36,788 bases of DNA. Origin: an uncultured Bacilli bacterium (lineage in GTDB: Bacteria > Bacillota_I > Bacilli_A > RF39 > UBA660). Position numbers and translations under genes: made by a program. The notes under the pieces are model-generated. The model saw only the letters and a list, made by a program, of their open reading frames with translations. It did no database searches and was not told the DNA's origin. The stretch spans positions 1-36,788 of the forward strand of contig CAKOXX010000014.1 of the NCBI GenBank assembly GCA_934130405.1. Direction: 5' to 3'. Below, piece after piece: positions 24,305 through 33,587 of the stretch (position 1 is the stretch's first letter; every line of letters begins with the position of its first letter).

Positions 24305-27300
24305 TTATTCACCACTAGATAATAAGTCTCTAATATCATTTTCAGATAAGGCTGATAAACTTTCACTATCATTTTTACCTTCAATTAAATTTTCACTTAA
24401 TATCTTTTTCTTTTCTTGTAGTTCTACAATTCTCTCTTCAATAGTTCCTTTAGTAATTAACTTTATAACGGAAACCGTTTTAGTTTGCCCTATTCTATGA
24501 GCTCTATCAGTTGCTTGATTTTCCACTTGGGGATTCCACCAGATATCTAAGTGAATAACTGTATCGGCTCCTGTCAAGTTAAGTCCTGTTCCTCCAGATT
24601 TTAAAGTTATCAAGAAGCAATTAGTATCATCATTATTAAAGCTTTCTACCATTGCCATTCTATCTTTACTCTTTACAGAACCATCAATCATATAATTAGA
24701 AATATTATTTTCTATAAACATCTCTCTTACATTATCTAATACTCTTTTAAAACTACTAAAGATTAGAATTTTATGACCATTTTCGATATTTTCTTTAACT
24801 ACTCTTAATAACTCTTCAATCTTAACCCTGTCACCAGTATAATTTTCATACATTACTGTTGGGTCAATACAGATTTGTCTTAAACGCATAAGTAATTGCA
24901 AAATCTTCATTCTTGATTTTTGGAAACCACCAGTTCTAATCATTTCATCCATTTCTTCTCTAGTATCTTTTAAGACTTTCATATATAGCATTTTTTGTTT
25001 TTCTGGTAAATCTATATAGATATTATTTTCAATCTTTGCAGGAAGTGATTTTACTACATCACTTTTCTTTCTTCTTAAAATAAATGGTTTAATTTGATTA
25101 CTTAAATTATTTAATACTCTTAGGCCTTCCTCATCGACATCTTTGATATTATATTTTTCTCTAAATTTAACAACACTATTTAGATAACCTGGCATAATAA
25201 AATCAAAGATGCTCCATAATTCCGTAACATTGTTTTCTACTGGGGTTCCAGTAAGAGCTATTTTACACTTAGCTTTTATCTTTTTTATTTCCTTAGTCAT
25301 GGTAGCTTGATGATTTTTTATATTTTGGGCTTCATCAACAACACATAGTTCAAAGTTCATATCTTCATATTCATCTTTATCATTTCTAATTAATCCATAA
25401 CTAGTAATGAAGATATTATACTCATCTTTTTTAGCAAAAACTTCTTTTCTTTTAGCAACTGTATCAGCTACTGTAACATATTTTAAGTTAGGAGCAAATT
25501 TTTGAAACTCTCTTTCCCAGTTATAAACAAGCGAAGTTGGTACTACAATTATAATTTTTGCATCTTGCTTTTCTTTTAATATTTGTTTGATAAAGATGAT
25601 AGTTTGTAAACTCTTACCTAATCCCATCTCATCTGCCAAGATACCACCAAGGTCACATTTATAAATAGTATTTAACCATCTAACTCCTTCTTTTTGATAA
25701 TCTCTTAATATCTTTTCATCAGCTTCATCAAAGTTCACTTCCAAGTCTTTATACTTTTTAAAGTTAGCAATAAACTCATCAAATAAGTTATTAGTTTCAA
25801 TATTTTTATATTTACTATTTTTTAAACTATCGATATAAATAGCTCGATATTTAGGAATAGCTACTTCACCGTTTATAATATCATCTTTCGATAAATCAAG
25901 GTCTGTTATTAAGTCGTTAAGTTGGGCTAACTCTTCATTATTTTCAAGAGAAACAATATCATTATTTTTTAATTTATAATATCTTTTCTTCTGTTTAAGG
26001 GCCACAAATAGATTATTTAAATCTTCTTGATTAATACCATCGACACTAAACTTATAAGACATTATCCCTTCTTTTCCGATACTAAAGTTATTGCTAGTAG
26101 AAACTCCTTTAAGTATTTTGGTATTGTCTATTTTCTTACTAGTAAATATTTGGTACTTTTCACTTAGTTTTGCTAGTTCTTCATCTAAAAAAGCATACAT
26201 TTCATCTTGATCAGTCATAATAAAACTATTATCTTCTTCGGTAAAATTATAACTTAAAATATCTGCTACTACTTCTTGTTCATAATCATTATCTCTTAGG
26301 AAGTCTGTTTTATCAAAATAGTTTATTTCTCTATCTTTATAAGCTAAAACTATATCACATTTTAACTTAGAATAAGAAATATCAAAGTATAGTTTTACAT
26401 CCGGTTTAGTTGGTAAAGCTACTTCTGTTACATCTTCACTTATAACAATATTATTTTTTACTCTATTAAATAACCCATTACTAAACTGGTTGATACTTGC
26501 TTTACTAAAAGTTAAACCTCTTAATTTACTAGTAGTTAGTTTTCTTATATAATCACTTTCTTCTTTGGCTAGTATATATAAGTTATGATTATAGTAAACA
26601 TATTTAAACTCATTATCTAGAAAGTCATAGTTAGCAAAGTCTTCAATTTCCAAAGTAAAATTATCTGCTTTTTTATTAAGAGTGTAACTGGTAGGAAGGC
26701 CCTTATAAACATTATATACTACTCCACTATCAGTGATAGAAAACTCTTTTCCTTTTAACATATCTAAAACATTAGCAAACTCTCTTTTAGTAAGAGCAAA
26801 AGCATAACCACTCGCTGTATAGTAATTACCATTTTCACTTATCTCTGCTAGATAATCTAATAGTTCACTATCTTCTTTAGAAAAGTAATGCATATTAGCA
26901 TTATAAGTCAAAGCTTTTCCAAAATAATATTCATCCTTATTCTTATAAGCGTAGATAAAGTTTCTAAACTTGGATGGTACTGATAATGTATATTTTTTCT
27001 TGTCACCAATTCGTAACTTAACATTAACATAGCGATAGACAAAGGCAAACTCTAACTCCACTTCTAGTTTTTGTTTAATATTAGTTTTATTATCAAATTG
27101 ATAATCAGCTAGTATTTTCTTTGATAATTCAAGTTCATCGATTATTTCAAAACTAGCTAAATCATCACCATCATTCATCAAAACTGCAGCTACATGTTTA
27201 CAAGTTTTTGCTCGGTCAAATTGTGGACAATCACAAGAATAACCAAGAACATCTTCGCCATTATTTTTAATCTTAACCGTATAATGTCTTCGTGATGACT

Positions 27301-27439
27301 CTGACTTCACAAAATAAGTATGAATGAAACTACTAGCTAATTTAGTACAACCAATCTTTTCGATATAACCAGGGTCATACCATCTTCCTTTAATGAAAGA
27401 ATCTCGCCCCACTAAACTTAATATACTAGTATAATCCAT
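24305..27439 (-). CDS. SNF2-family helicase-like ATPase with SWIM zinc finger
   Basis: A 1,044-residue double-stranded-DNA translocase of the Swi2/Snf2 type. The N-terminal SWIM motif has Cys69, Cys71, Cys80 and His82 (CDCPQFDRAKTCKHV). A middle region of about 400 residues matches the bacterial SNF2-associated region in position. The C-terminal ATPase has Walker A DEMGLGKSLQT (near residue 605), DEAQ box (near 703), TGTPVENN, LILRRKK-type spacing (FILRRKKSDV) and motif VI DRAHRIGQTKTV. Bacterial homologues are implicated in transcription recycling or repair by relation to RapA/Rad54, but its role is unproven. No partner genes are adjacent. Confidence 0.9.
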   Translation of the reverse strand: MDYTSILSLVGRDSFIKGRWYDPGYIEKIGCTKLASSFIHTYFVKSESSRRHYTVKIKNNGEDVLGYSCDCPQFDRAKTCKHVAAVLMNDGDDLASFEIIDELELSKKILADYQFDNKTNIKQKLEVELEFAFVYRYVNVKLRIGDKKKYTLSVPSKFRNFIYAYKNKDEYYFGKALTYNANMHYFSKEDSELLDYLAEISENGNYYTASGYAFALTKREFANVLDMLKGKEFSITDSGVVYNVYKGLPTSYTLNKKADNFTLEIEDFANYDFLDNEFKYVYYNHNLYILAKEESDYIRKLTTSKLRGLTFSKASINQFSNGLFNRVKNNIVISEDVTEVALPTKPDVKLYFDISYSKLKCDIVLAYKDREINYFDKTDFLRDNDYEQEVVADILSYNFTEEDNSFIMTDQDEMYAFLDEELAKLSEKYQIFTSKKIDNTKILKGVSTSNNFSIGKEGIMSYKFSVDGINQEDLNNLFVALKQKKRYYKLKNNDIVSLENNEELAQLNDLITDLDLSKDDIINGEVAIPKYRAIYIDSLKNSKYKNIETNNLFDEFIANFKKYKDLEVNFDEADEKILRDYQKEGVRWLNTIYKCDLGGILADEMGLGKSLQTIIFIKQILKEKQDAKIIIVVPTSLVYNWEREFQKFAPNLKYVTVADTVAKRKEVFAKKDEYNIFITSYGLIRNDKDEYEDMNFELCVVDEAQNIKNHQATMTKEIKKIKAKCKIALTGTPVENNVTELWSIFDFIMPGYLNSVVKFREKYNIKDVDEEGLRVLNNLSNQIKPFILRRKKSDVVKSLPAKIENNIYIDLPEKQKMLYMKVLKDTREEMDEMIRTGGFQKSRMKILQLLMRLRQICIDPTVMYENYTGDRVKIEELLRVVKENIENGHKILIFSSFKRVLDNVREMFIENNISNYMIDGSVKSKDRMAMVESFNNDDTNCFLITLKSGGTGLNLTGADTVIHLDIWWNPQVENQATDRAHRIGQTKTVSVIKLITKGTIEERIVELQEKKKILSENLIEGKNDSESLSALSENDIRDLLSSGE

Positions 27440-27534
27440 AAGAAAACCCCTCCCTTACAAATAGTAGATATATGATAACATTTTTTAATTATTTAATAAA
27501 GATATTTTTATGCATATTTACTATTATTTACATC

Positions 27535-28137
27535 TTATTTTAAGTGATTTATCAGAAAGTTTAACACATCACTTTCATCTCTTTTGATTTCTTTCTTTTC
27601 ACTATTAGTAATATCAGTAAAATACTTATTATTTCTCTTATCGATAGAAATACTATCAAGAGGATAATCTTTATGAACCTTGTCAGATTTCTTACTAACT
27701 AGATAAAAATCATCTAGGCACCAAGAATAAGTAGATTCTTTCCCATTATTAATGGTAGCTATGCCATAAACCCAGCGACAATTTAACTTATCATCTTTAG
27801 AATAAGTCTTAACTAAATTAGTATAATAATCAAGCATTTCTGAATCATCTAGTCTCTTACCATTAATTCTTCTTACACAAGTACCTGGTTGTAACTCATC
27901 TGGTATTCCATCTATATACAAGTTATCATCCATAGCAAAAACCGGCATATCAACTACTTCGGCATAACTCCTTGCTTTGATAAGGGCATTTTCGACACCA
28001 TCCTTACCAGTTTCTTCTACTTCTATTTTTTTATCTATATCATTAAGAGTAAGTATTTCAATACCATTTTCTAAAAGTCCTTTCTGAAATCTCTTTTTTT
28101 TACTCTCATTTCCAGTTGCAAATAATACTTTCTTCAT
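27535..28137 (-). CDS. Divergent Ham1/RdgB-like non-canonical NTP pyrophosphatase
   Basis: About 200 residues. MKKVLFATGNESKKKRFQ at the N-terminus is the Ham1 TGNxxK nucleotide-binding motif, and PVFAMDDNLYIDGIP corresponds to the metal-binding D-L-x-V-D-x-L block. Other RdgB hallmarks (the SARYAG and G-x-G-Y-DP-F motifs) are altered or absent. It belongs to a side branch and its substrate may differ from ITP/XTP. It would act in the cytoplasm by hydrolysing aberrant NTPs to NMP and PPi. The start at 28137 is an ATG; one codon earlier is a TTG. Confidence 0.75.
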   Translation of the reverse strand: MKKVLFATGNESKKKRFQKGLLENGIEILTLNDIDKKIEVEETGKDGVENALIKARSYAEVVDMPVFAMDDNLYIDGIPDELQPGTCVRRINGKRLDDSEMLDYYTNLVKTYSKDDKLNCRWVYGIATINNGKESTYSWCLDDFYLVSKKSDKVHKDYPLDSISIDKRNNKYFTDITNSEKKEIKRDESDVLNFLINHLK

Positions 28138-28206
28138 CAATTATTCCTCCTTCATCAATTAACAACATCTATTATATCATAGAATATTTGTTCGTCAATA
28201 ATATTT

Positions 28207-28233
28207 AAAAAAAAGAAAACAATTAAGTTTTCT
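28207..28233 (-). terminator. Terminator of the BI-1 gene
   Basis: AGAAAAC/GTTTTCT stem (28214-28220 with 28227-28233) followed by eight T on the minus strand, directly after the stop codon at 28236. Confidence 0.8.
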
Positions 28234-28235
28234 AG

Positions 28236-28877
28236 TTAATCTCTATCATTACCACCAATAAGTTGTAAAAGATAGATAAAAATATTAATAAAATCTAAGT
28301 ATAATTGAAATGCTCCAAAAATGGCACCTTTATCTTCACCTAAACTATCAAAAAGAACTGGTAGTTTTTTAGTGTCATAGGCAACATAACCAATAAATGC
28401 AATCATTCCAAGAATACAAAGAACTAAATCTGCTGTACTACTTCCAACAAAGATATTAATGATACTTGCAATAATTATTCCTATCAACATCATAAGTAGA
28501 ATATTACCTAGTTTGTCCAAAGACATTTTAGTAACTGTTCCAAATAAAGCAAATAAACCAAATACAATTGCCGTTACTAAAAAGACTAATATTAAACTCT
28601 TAAGTTCAAAGGCTATAAATAGTGTTGAAAATGTAATTCCTGTAATAAATGAATATAACAAGTAACAAAATATCGCCGTCTGCTTACTCATTTTGTGAAT
28701 TCTAGCTGAGAAAAAGAAAGCAACTCCTAATTCTATTAGGATAATAATTATATAACTTGCCCCACTCATTAGATTAATGATAGCATTTTCATAATTTGAT
28801 AGTACCATACCAGTTGCAAAAGTAAGTAATAGACCAGCAAATAACCAACCATATACTTTTGAATACAACTTCTCCAT
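28236..28877 (-). CDS. Bax inhibitor-1/YccA-family membrane protein
   Basis: A 213-residue integral membrane protein with seven hydrophobic segments. The first follows a short N-terminus (MEKLYSKVYGWLFAGLLLTF). The late AYDTKKLP and QLYLDFINIFIYLLQLIGG blocks are the BI-1/YccA/YetJ signature, including the Asp used in pH-dependent calcium leak in YetJ. Its role in this host is unknown; calcium or proton leak is the family expectation. It has a promoter and an AAGGAGG site. Its upstream sequence was remodelled by the transposon insertion next to it. Confidence 0.92.
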   Translation of the reverse strand: MEKLYSKVYGWLFAGLLLTFATGMVLSNYENAIINLMSGASYIIIILIELGVAFFFSARIHKMSKQTAIFCYLLYSFITGITFSTLFIAFELKSLILVFLVTAIVFGLFALFGTVTKMSLDKLGNILLMMLIGIIIASIINIFVGSSTADLVLCILGMIAFIGYVAYDTKKLPVLFDSLGEDKGAIFGAFQLYLDFINIFIYLLQLIGGNDRD

Positions 28878-28896
28878 TTTATCCTCCTTCCCTTTT

Positions 28897-28926
28897 AGTA
28901 TAGCATATTTGATTAGTCTTTACCAA
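28897..28926 (-). promoter_or_regulatory. Promoter of the BI-1 gene
   Basis: TTGGTA (28926-28921), 18 bp, TATACT (28902-28897) with TGC extension. The -35 box lies inside the transposon's target-site duplication, while the -10 box lies outside. Confidence 0.6.
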
Positions 28927-28942
28927 TATGCTTATTTTGTTT
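28915..28942. repeat. Left target-site duplication of the composite transposon
   Basis: 28 bp, identical except for two bases to 32728-32755 at the other end. The right copy overlaps the last codons and stop of rsmD, so this copy contains a stray rsmD tail. IS1202 is known to make target duplications of about 27 bp. Confidence 0.75.
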
Positions 28943-30155
28943 GTGACTTACAAATTAAAATGTCCGCTTTTTTCTCTCTCATTTCTAAGTTAAAATGTCC
29001 TAAAATACATCTTCAAAAAGGAGGATATATTAAAAATGGCTAAATTAACTGATAAAGAATTGACTCAAAAAGAAGAAGCTTCCATATTAGAAATAGCAGA
29101 TAAACAAATTCACAGACTTATTACATTATTACAAAATATAAAGAGTACGAAGATAGTGCTTTTATTTATCAAAATAGTGATAAATTAAGTCACAATAAAA
29201 AAATCTCAAATGAGCTAGCAGATGAGATTAGTGATAGTTATATGAGTGAGTTTTTCGATTACAATTTCACTCATTATCATGAAGAACAAGGTTATAAATA
29301 TGAAATTTTTTTTCAAAGCATGATAAACATATTTATAACTAATGATATAATTTCACCATATGCCCAACATAAAACAGTTAGATTATATAACGAAAATATG
29401 AAAAAAGCAATTAGAGAAAACACAATTACAGAACCTCAAGAAAAATTATTTGAACAAATAAAACAAGAGAAATTTGAAAATCATATAAGAAAATCAAACT
29501 TACATTATTCATTTGGAGAAGAAATACAAATGCTGCTACTTTTTGGATTTGGTTTGGTAATGATAAAAGCACTACATCTAGCAGTAGATAAAGTAACAGG
29601 TAAAGTATTAGCAGATTATTTTGATTATGAAGAAACAACCAAAGCGTACTTAACTGTATTCATGAATCTGGCTATGAATTTTGGAATTTCAAAAAGAATT
29701 AAAACAGATAAAAGGAACTCATTTTCAATAAATAATATCAAAAATTTTAAAACAAAGCTTGATGTAACACAATTTGGTAGAATCTGTGAAGACTTAGAAA
29801 TAGAATTAAAATGTAATAGTAATTATTTATTTAAACCTAATACTGAAAGAGAAAATGGAACTTTTAAAAGAAGACTAAAGGCTGAACTAAGACATGAAGG
29901 TGTTATTAACATTGATAAATGGCTTTACAAATAAAAATAGTCCATGGCGAAAATTTAAAATTAAGTAAGTAAAACTCTTTGGGTTTAACGCTTTATGATA
30001 CCGAAAAAGAAAAAGAAGTATTAACCATTATGGCTTTTACTTTCTTTTTTCGTTTATTATGTTTAATTGCTCAGGTCACTCCCCAGTGTTGACTTATCCC
30101 TTATCATATGTTTTTATCTAGAAATATCAATAGGACATTTTAACTTATTAATCAC
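28943..30155 (+). mobile_element. IS1202-like element, left copy (transposase C-terminus deleted)
   Basis: 1,213 bp with terminal inverted repeats at 28943-28965 and 30133-30155. A second copy of the end motif (AAGTTAAAATGTCC, 28987-29000) lies just inside the left end. The ~200 bp at the right end are nearly identical to the right end of the other copy. Family assigned from transposase similarity and the long target duplication. Confidence 0.75.
29036..29934 (+). pseudogene. IS1202-type (ISNCY) transposase, frameshifted and truncated
   Basis: Translation starts at ATG 29036 after AAAGGAGG (MAKLTDKELTQKEEA, helix-turn-helix region). A frameshift near 29145 breaks it, and the frame resumes as YEDSAFIYQNSDKLSHNKK and on to 29934. 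The rve-type integrase core is recognisable: HLAVDKVTGKVLADYFDYEE, IKTDKRNSF (second Asp) and ERENGTFKRRL (Glu region). The first catalytic Asp block (usually QMD) reads IQMLLLFGF, so an active-site residue is lost. The normal C-terminal ~100 residues are missing: the frame joins IS non-coding sequence directly after WLYK. Confidence 0.75.
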
Positions 30156-30166
30156 AAAGTTCTCCA

Positions 30167-30678
30167 TTATTCAAAAATTATATTTTCACTTCAATTTATA
30201 AATATTACTTGATTATCAGTTAATAGTATATCATTCTCAATAGTAATAATTCCGTTCTTTCAATGAATACCTAAATTGTTTTTAATTAAGCAAAGTCTAT
30301 TTTGATAATTTTAACTTGTTGCTATACTTCCAGCACTAACGCCAATATGAATTCAACTATTTTCAATATACCTATCAAGAAGTGGTTTAAAATTTATTTC
30401 ACTAATTCTATCTACTAAATATTTTGTATTGTCACCACAAACATATATTGAATTATATTTACTTATTTCATCTTAAATTAATAACTTATGCATATCATAA
30501 ATAGTTATATTTTCATCTGGAATATTGCAACTTCTTAAGTCAGCTAAACATTTTGATAAAATCTAACTACACCTGGATTATTTGCTGTTGTTATATTAAT
30601 AAATATGATTTTTGCCTTTAATACATTACAACTTAATAATTCCAAAAATTTATTTTTGATGTTATCATCCAAATCCAT
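30167..30678 (-). pseudogene. Peptidase E-like (S51, type 1 glutamine amidotransferase fold) remnant
   Basis: In pieces of the minus-strand frames one reads MDLDDNIKNKFLELL then AKIIFINITTANNPG, a frameshift, DENITIYDMHKLL, then SIYVCGDNTKYLVDRI, and IHIGVSAGSIATS with the S51 nucleophile serine, ending near LLTDNQVIFIN. At least two TAA and three TGA stops plus one frameshift interrupt it. It is decayed cargo of the composite transposon, just downstream of the MATE gene. A short non-conserved ORF (starting MKNKAKKRFYPS) lies between the two. Confidence 0.6.
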
Positions 30679-30801
30679 GTACTTGTTAAAAGTATCTTTT
30701 TATCTTTCTACACTCTTTCTTTTATCCACTATTTAATTTTAAAGAAGGATAAAACCTTTTTTTCGCCTTGTTTTTCATAGTTATAGTCTTACTATTATTC
30801 A

Positions 30802-32052
30802 TTAATAAAATCGTATTTGTGTTATTTTTTTGTTTAACAATATGTTCATTATTAAATCTGAGATAATAAAACATATCCATACTCCATATATCCCACATAT
30901 TTTACTTAGTAAATATGCTAAAATTAATCTTAATCCTCCACCTATACACAAACTTAATTTTGAAATATATTTAAATTCTTTCATTGCTCGTAATATACTA
31001 GAATAATAATGATAGAAGCCACTTAAAATACAATCTAATATAACAAATAATAATAACTTATAACCTATTATTAGGCTTTCTTTTTCAACTAAAAAATATG
31101 GTAAAGAAATCAACATGGCAATTCCAATAATTACAGTAGTTATATATACTATTTTTTTGTTTAAACTATTTATAATTTTAGTCGTATTGTTAATTTTTTC
31201 ATTATTATTGCTTCCAATTGCTGTTGCAATCATGGTTTGTGTACCTATACCTGTCCCATGTAAGAAATTGTTTATTAAATCTAAAAATTGCATTACAATT
31301 ATATGCGCAGCATATTGAAGTGCACCAATTCTTGACATAATAATATTTAAAAGAAAATTACTTCCCCTTTTAAAAATTCTTTCATAAATATTATATTGTA
31401 TTAGGCTGAATTCTTCTTTTGCTATACTTTTAACGAACTTTATTTTTACTAATTTTTTAGAGTAATAAACTAATACTACCATATTTATTATTTCTACTAA
31501 TATAGTTGATAACGCTACACCTGTAATTCCAAATCCAAGTTTAATAAAAGTAAAATCTAGAACAGCATTAAGAAAAAAACAAAGCATTCTAATATTAAGC
31601 ATTCTTTTGCTTTTACCTAATGTTCGTTGATAACCACTTAATATTGTTAGAATTGTATTAGGGATAACACCTATTAATCTTATATATAGATATACTAACC
31701 CAATGTCGTTAACCAAAAACATCCTTGGAATAAATTTACTTATACTTAATGTTAAAATTATGCAAATTAAGCTACAAATTATAGCAATTATCAATGCAGT
31801 TCCTACAGTAATTTTTGCTTGTGCCTTATTATTTCTTCCTAACAATCTAGCTACTATAACGTTATTAGAAACATTTATTGATTGTAATACTAAGTACATA
31901 AAATCTATAACTGTTCCCATTGCTCCAACAGACGCTATTATCTCAGAACCAAACCGCGATATCATAAATGTATCAGTCATAGTAATTAAAACGCCAACAA
32001 TACATTCAAATCCAGATGGAAGTGCTAAATCTAAATACTTTTTTTCATACAT
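30802..32052 (-). CDS. MATE-family multidrug efflux transporter
   Basis: A 416-residue inner-membrane antiporter with about 12 hydrophobic helices in two similar halves. The N-terminal half shows the MATE pattern (LALPSGFECIVGVLITMTDTFMISRFG, then VSNNVIVARLLGRNN); the second half begins around YERIFKRGSNFLLNIIMSRIG. MATE proteins export cationic or amphipathic compounds using Na+ or H+ gradients; the substrate here is unknown. The frame is intact, with a GAGGTG ribosome site. It is the only intact cargo gene of the composite transposon. Confidence 0.88.
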   Translation of the reverse strand: MYEKKYLDLALPSGFECIVGVLITMTDTFMISRFGSEIIASVGAMGTVIDFMYLVLQSINVSNNVIVARLLGRNNKAQAKITVGTALIIAIICSLICIILTLSISKFIPRMFLVNDIGLVYLYIRLIGVIPNTILTILSGYQRTLGKSKRMLNIRMLCFFLNAVLDFTFIKLGFGITGVALSTILVEIINMVVLVYYSKKLVKIKFVKSIAKEEFSLIQYNIYERIFKRGSNFLLNIIMSRIGALQYAAHIIVMQFLDLINNFLHGTGIGTQTMIATAIGSNNNEKINNTTKIINSLNKKIVYITTVIIGIAMLISLPYFLVEKESLIIGYKLLLFVILDCILSGFYHYYSSILRAMKEFKYISKLSLCIGGGLRLILAYLLSKICGIYGVWICFIISDLIMNILLNKKITQIRFY

Positions 32053-32137
32053 TATTTCACCTCAAGCATTGTAAAATCTTTTTCTACTAAATCATACTAT
32101 ATTTAGGTATTTTTTTCCATACTTCTTTGAAAATATG

Positions 32138-32727
32138 GGACTTACAAATTAAAAATCCTAAAATACATCTTTTAAAAGGAGGATGTATTTAAATTAACCG
32201 ATAAAGAACGATAAGCGAGAAAACACTTATAATAAAAAACAATTAAATCTTATTATTTCTATTAGAGATGAAAAAAACAATCAATAATGCTTCATCAATC
32301 AAATATTATAATAAATATTATTTGCCATTGAGTGAAGATACTGGTGAAGTTGTATCTTTCAAAAATGGAACTAAATGTACCATAGTAAATTCTTATGATA
32401 ACAAGTTATTTGGAATTATAAATGAACAAGTATATATTCTTAATTTAGTATAGTAATACAGCGACATTAATATTAAAGCATCGAAAAATTGCTTTTCAAA
32501 TAAAAATAGTCCATGGCAAAAATTTAAGACTCTTTGGGTTTAACGCTTTATAATGCCGAAAAAGAAAATAAAAAGAAGTATTAACCATTATGGCTTTTAC
32601 TTTCTTTTTTCGTTTATCATGTTTAATTGCTCAGGTCACTCCCCAGTGTTTCCTTATTCCCTTAAGCAATAATTATATTATGTTTTTATCTAGAAATATC
32701 AATAGGACATTTTAACTTATTAATCAC
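32138..32727 (+). mobile_element. IS1202-like element, right copy (most of transposase deleted)
   Basis: About 590 bp. The left end (from 32138) is degraded: the stretch between the two end motifs seen in the left copy is gone. The right inverted repeat (32705-32727) is intact. It keeps the leader with AAAAGGAGG but lacks the start codon, and retains only the transposase C-terminus. Confidence 0.7.
32268..32453 (+). pseudogene. C-terminal fragment of the IS1202-type transposase
   Basis: A 61-codon open frame that aligns with the end of IS1202/ISNCY transposases: YYNKYYLPLSEDTGEVV, a KNGTKCTIV turn and a final IINEQVYILNLV strand. This is precisely the part missing from the left copy. The preceding catalytic domain is deleted. 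Confidence 0.6.
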
Positions 32728-32755
32728 ACTCTTTACCAATAAGCTTATTTTGTTT
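32728..32755. repeat. Right target-site duplication of the composite transposon
   Basis: Partner of 28915-28942 with two mismatches. It overlaps the rsmD stop codon and the preceding Lys-Thr-Lys codons, so insertion left rsmD intact. Confidence 0.75.
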
Positions 32756-33284
32756 TATTAAGAATTAGAATAAACTTATCGCCATATTTTCTTTCTTTAT
32801 ATATTGTGTAATATTCACTATAAACAAATTTGTCTTTACTACTACTTTCTAAAATAACCAAACCATCAGTATTTAACAAATCATTCTTTTCTATTAGAAT
32901 AAGAGCTTCTTTAATATAATCTGTTTTATATGGCGGATCTATAAAGATTAAATCATACTTATTAGTTGTTTCCTTCAAGAATTTACGAAAATCAGTTAAA
33001 TAGACATTATCTAAATTTTCTCCTAAGTTAGTTAAGTTATTCTTGATAGTTTTAATGGCTATTTTATTTTCATCAATGAAGGTACAACTCTTTGCTCCTT
33101 CACTTAACGCTTCTAAACCTAAATTACCACTACCTGAAAAAAGGTCAAGACAGTTACTATCTTTAATATAGTTTTGAATCATTGCAAATAAAGATTCTTT
33201 CACCCTATCCATAGTAGGTCTTGTCCCTTCTATATCATAACCAATAATATTTCTTCCTTTATATTTACCACTAATTATTTTCAT
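32745..33284 (-). CDS. rsmD: 16S rRNA (guanine-966 N2)-methyltransferase RsmD
   Basis: A 179-residue Rossmann-fold methyltransferase acting on the small-subunit RNA. The N-terminal MKIISGKYKGRNI and TRPTMDRVKESLFAM are family signatures. Motif I is LDLFSGSGNLGLEAL (SAM binding) and the catalytic IFIDPPYK is an NPPY-like motif. Length normal. It overlaps ylbF by 14 bp and is preceded by AGGAGAG, so the two are coupled. The Bacillus order ylbF-ylbG-rsmD(ylbH) supports both calls. The transposon lies just past its stop codon. Confidence 0.95.
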   Translation of the reverse strand: MKIISGKYKGRNIIGYDIEGTRPTMDRVKESLFAMIQNYIKDSNCLDLFSGSGNLGLEALSEGAKSCTFIDENKIAIKTIKNNLTNLGENLDNVYLTDFRKFLKETTNKYDLIFIDPPYKTDYIKEALILIEKNDLLNTDGLVILESSSKDKFVYSEYYTIYKERKYGDKFILILNKTK

Positions 33285-33537
33285 CTTTAATCTCTCCTAA
33301 GTATTTATTACAAGATAATATCAAAAAGTTAAGTCGATTTTCTAGCATTTTATATTGCTTGTATTTCTCATCATTGTATATTTTTTTTCTAATCGTTTCA
33401 TTATAAGTATTATGATACTCATCTATCTTAGCAATTAGTTCTTTATCTTCATAAATACTAGCAAGACTTTTCTTAATCTCAGACTTTATTTCTGAATTAT
33501 TTATCATATCGACTAGTTCATAATAAGTTTCAATCAT
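33271..33537 (-). CDS. YlbF-like small helical protein
   Basis: An 88-residue, all-helical, charged protein. Its lengths of amphipathic helix and position directly upstream of rsmD suggest the YlbF/YmcA group, whose Bacillus members form a complex acting with RNase Y on mRNA maturation, competence and biofilm formation. Sequence similarity is weak by eye, so synteny carries the call. It overlaps rsmD by 14 bp. It lies 50 bp downstream of the DGR reverse transcriptase gene and may share its transcript. Confidence 0.55.
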   Translation of the reverse strand: MIETYYELVDMINNSEIKSEIKKSLASIYEDKELIAKIDEYHNTYNETIRKKIYNDEKYKQYKMLENRLNFLILSCNKYLGEIKDENN

Positions 33538-33587
33538 CTATTAATCACTTCCGTCACTATTATAACAAATACTCGATTAAGAGAAAA

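Larger units (their letters stand above)
28943..32727. mobile_element. Composite transposon: two IS1202-like copies around a MATE efflux gene
   Basis: The outer ends carry 23-bp imperfect inverted repeats (left 28943-28965; right 32705-32727), both ending in GTGA/TCAC. The unit is bounded by the 28-bp duplication. Two IS copies lie in direct orientation at the flanks. Between them are a MATE transporter gene and a decayed peptidase-E-like gene. Neither IS copy has its own duplication, so the whole 3.8 kb most likely moved as one unit. Both transposases are broken, so it is now immobile without help. Confidence 0.75.

Noticed and set aside
28943..30155. Left IS copy as an independent insertion
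   Set aside because: The sequence after its right end does not repeat the sequence before its left end; the only duplication surrounds the whole composite.
30167..30678. Genome-wide TGA recoding
   Set aside because: lspA and the unit 3 peptide end at TGA, and all conserved tryptophans in the window are TGG.
31703..32074. 123-codon plus-strand ORF
   Set aside because: Lies opposite the start of the MATE gene, hydrophobic by reverse complementarity, and has no ribosome site.
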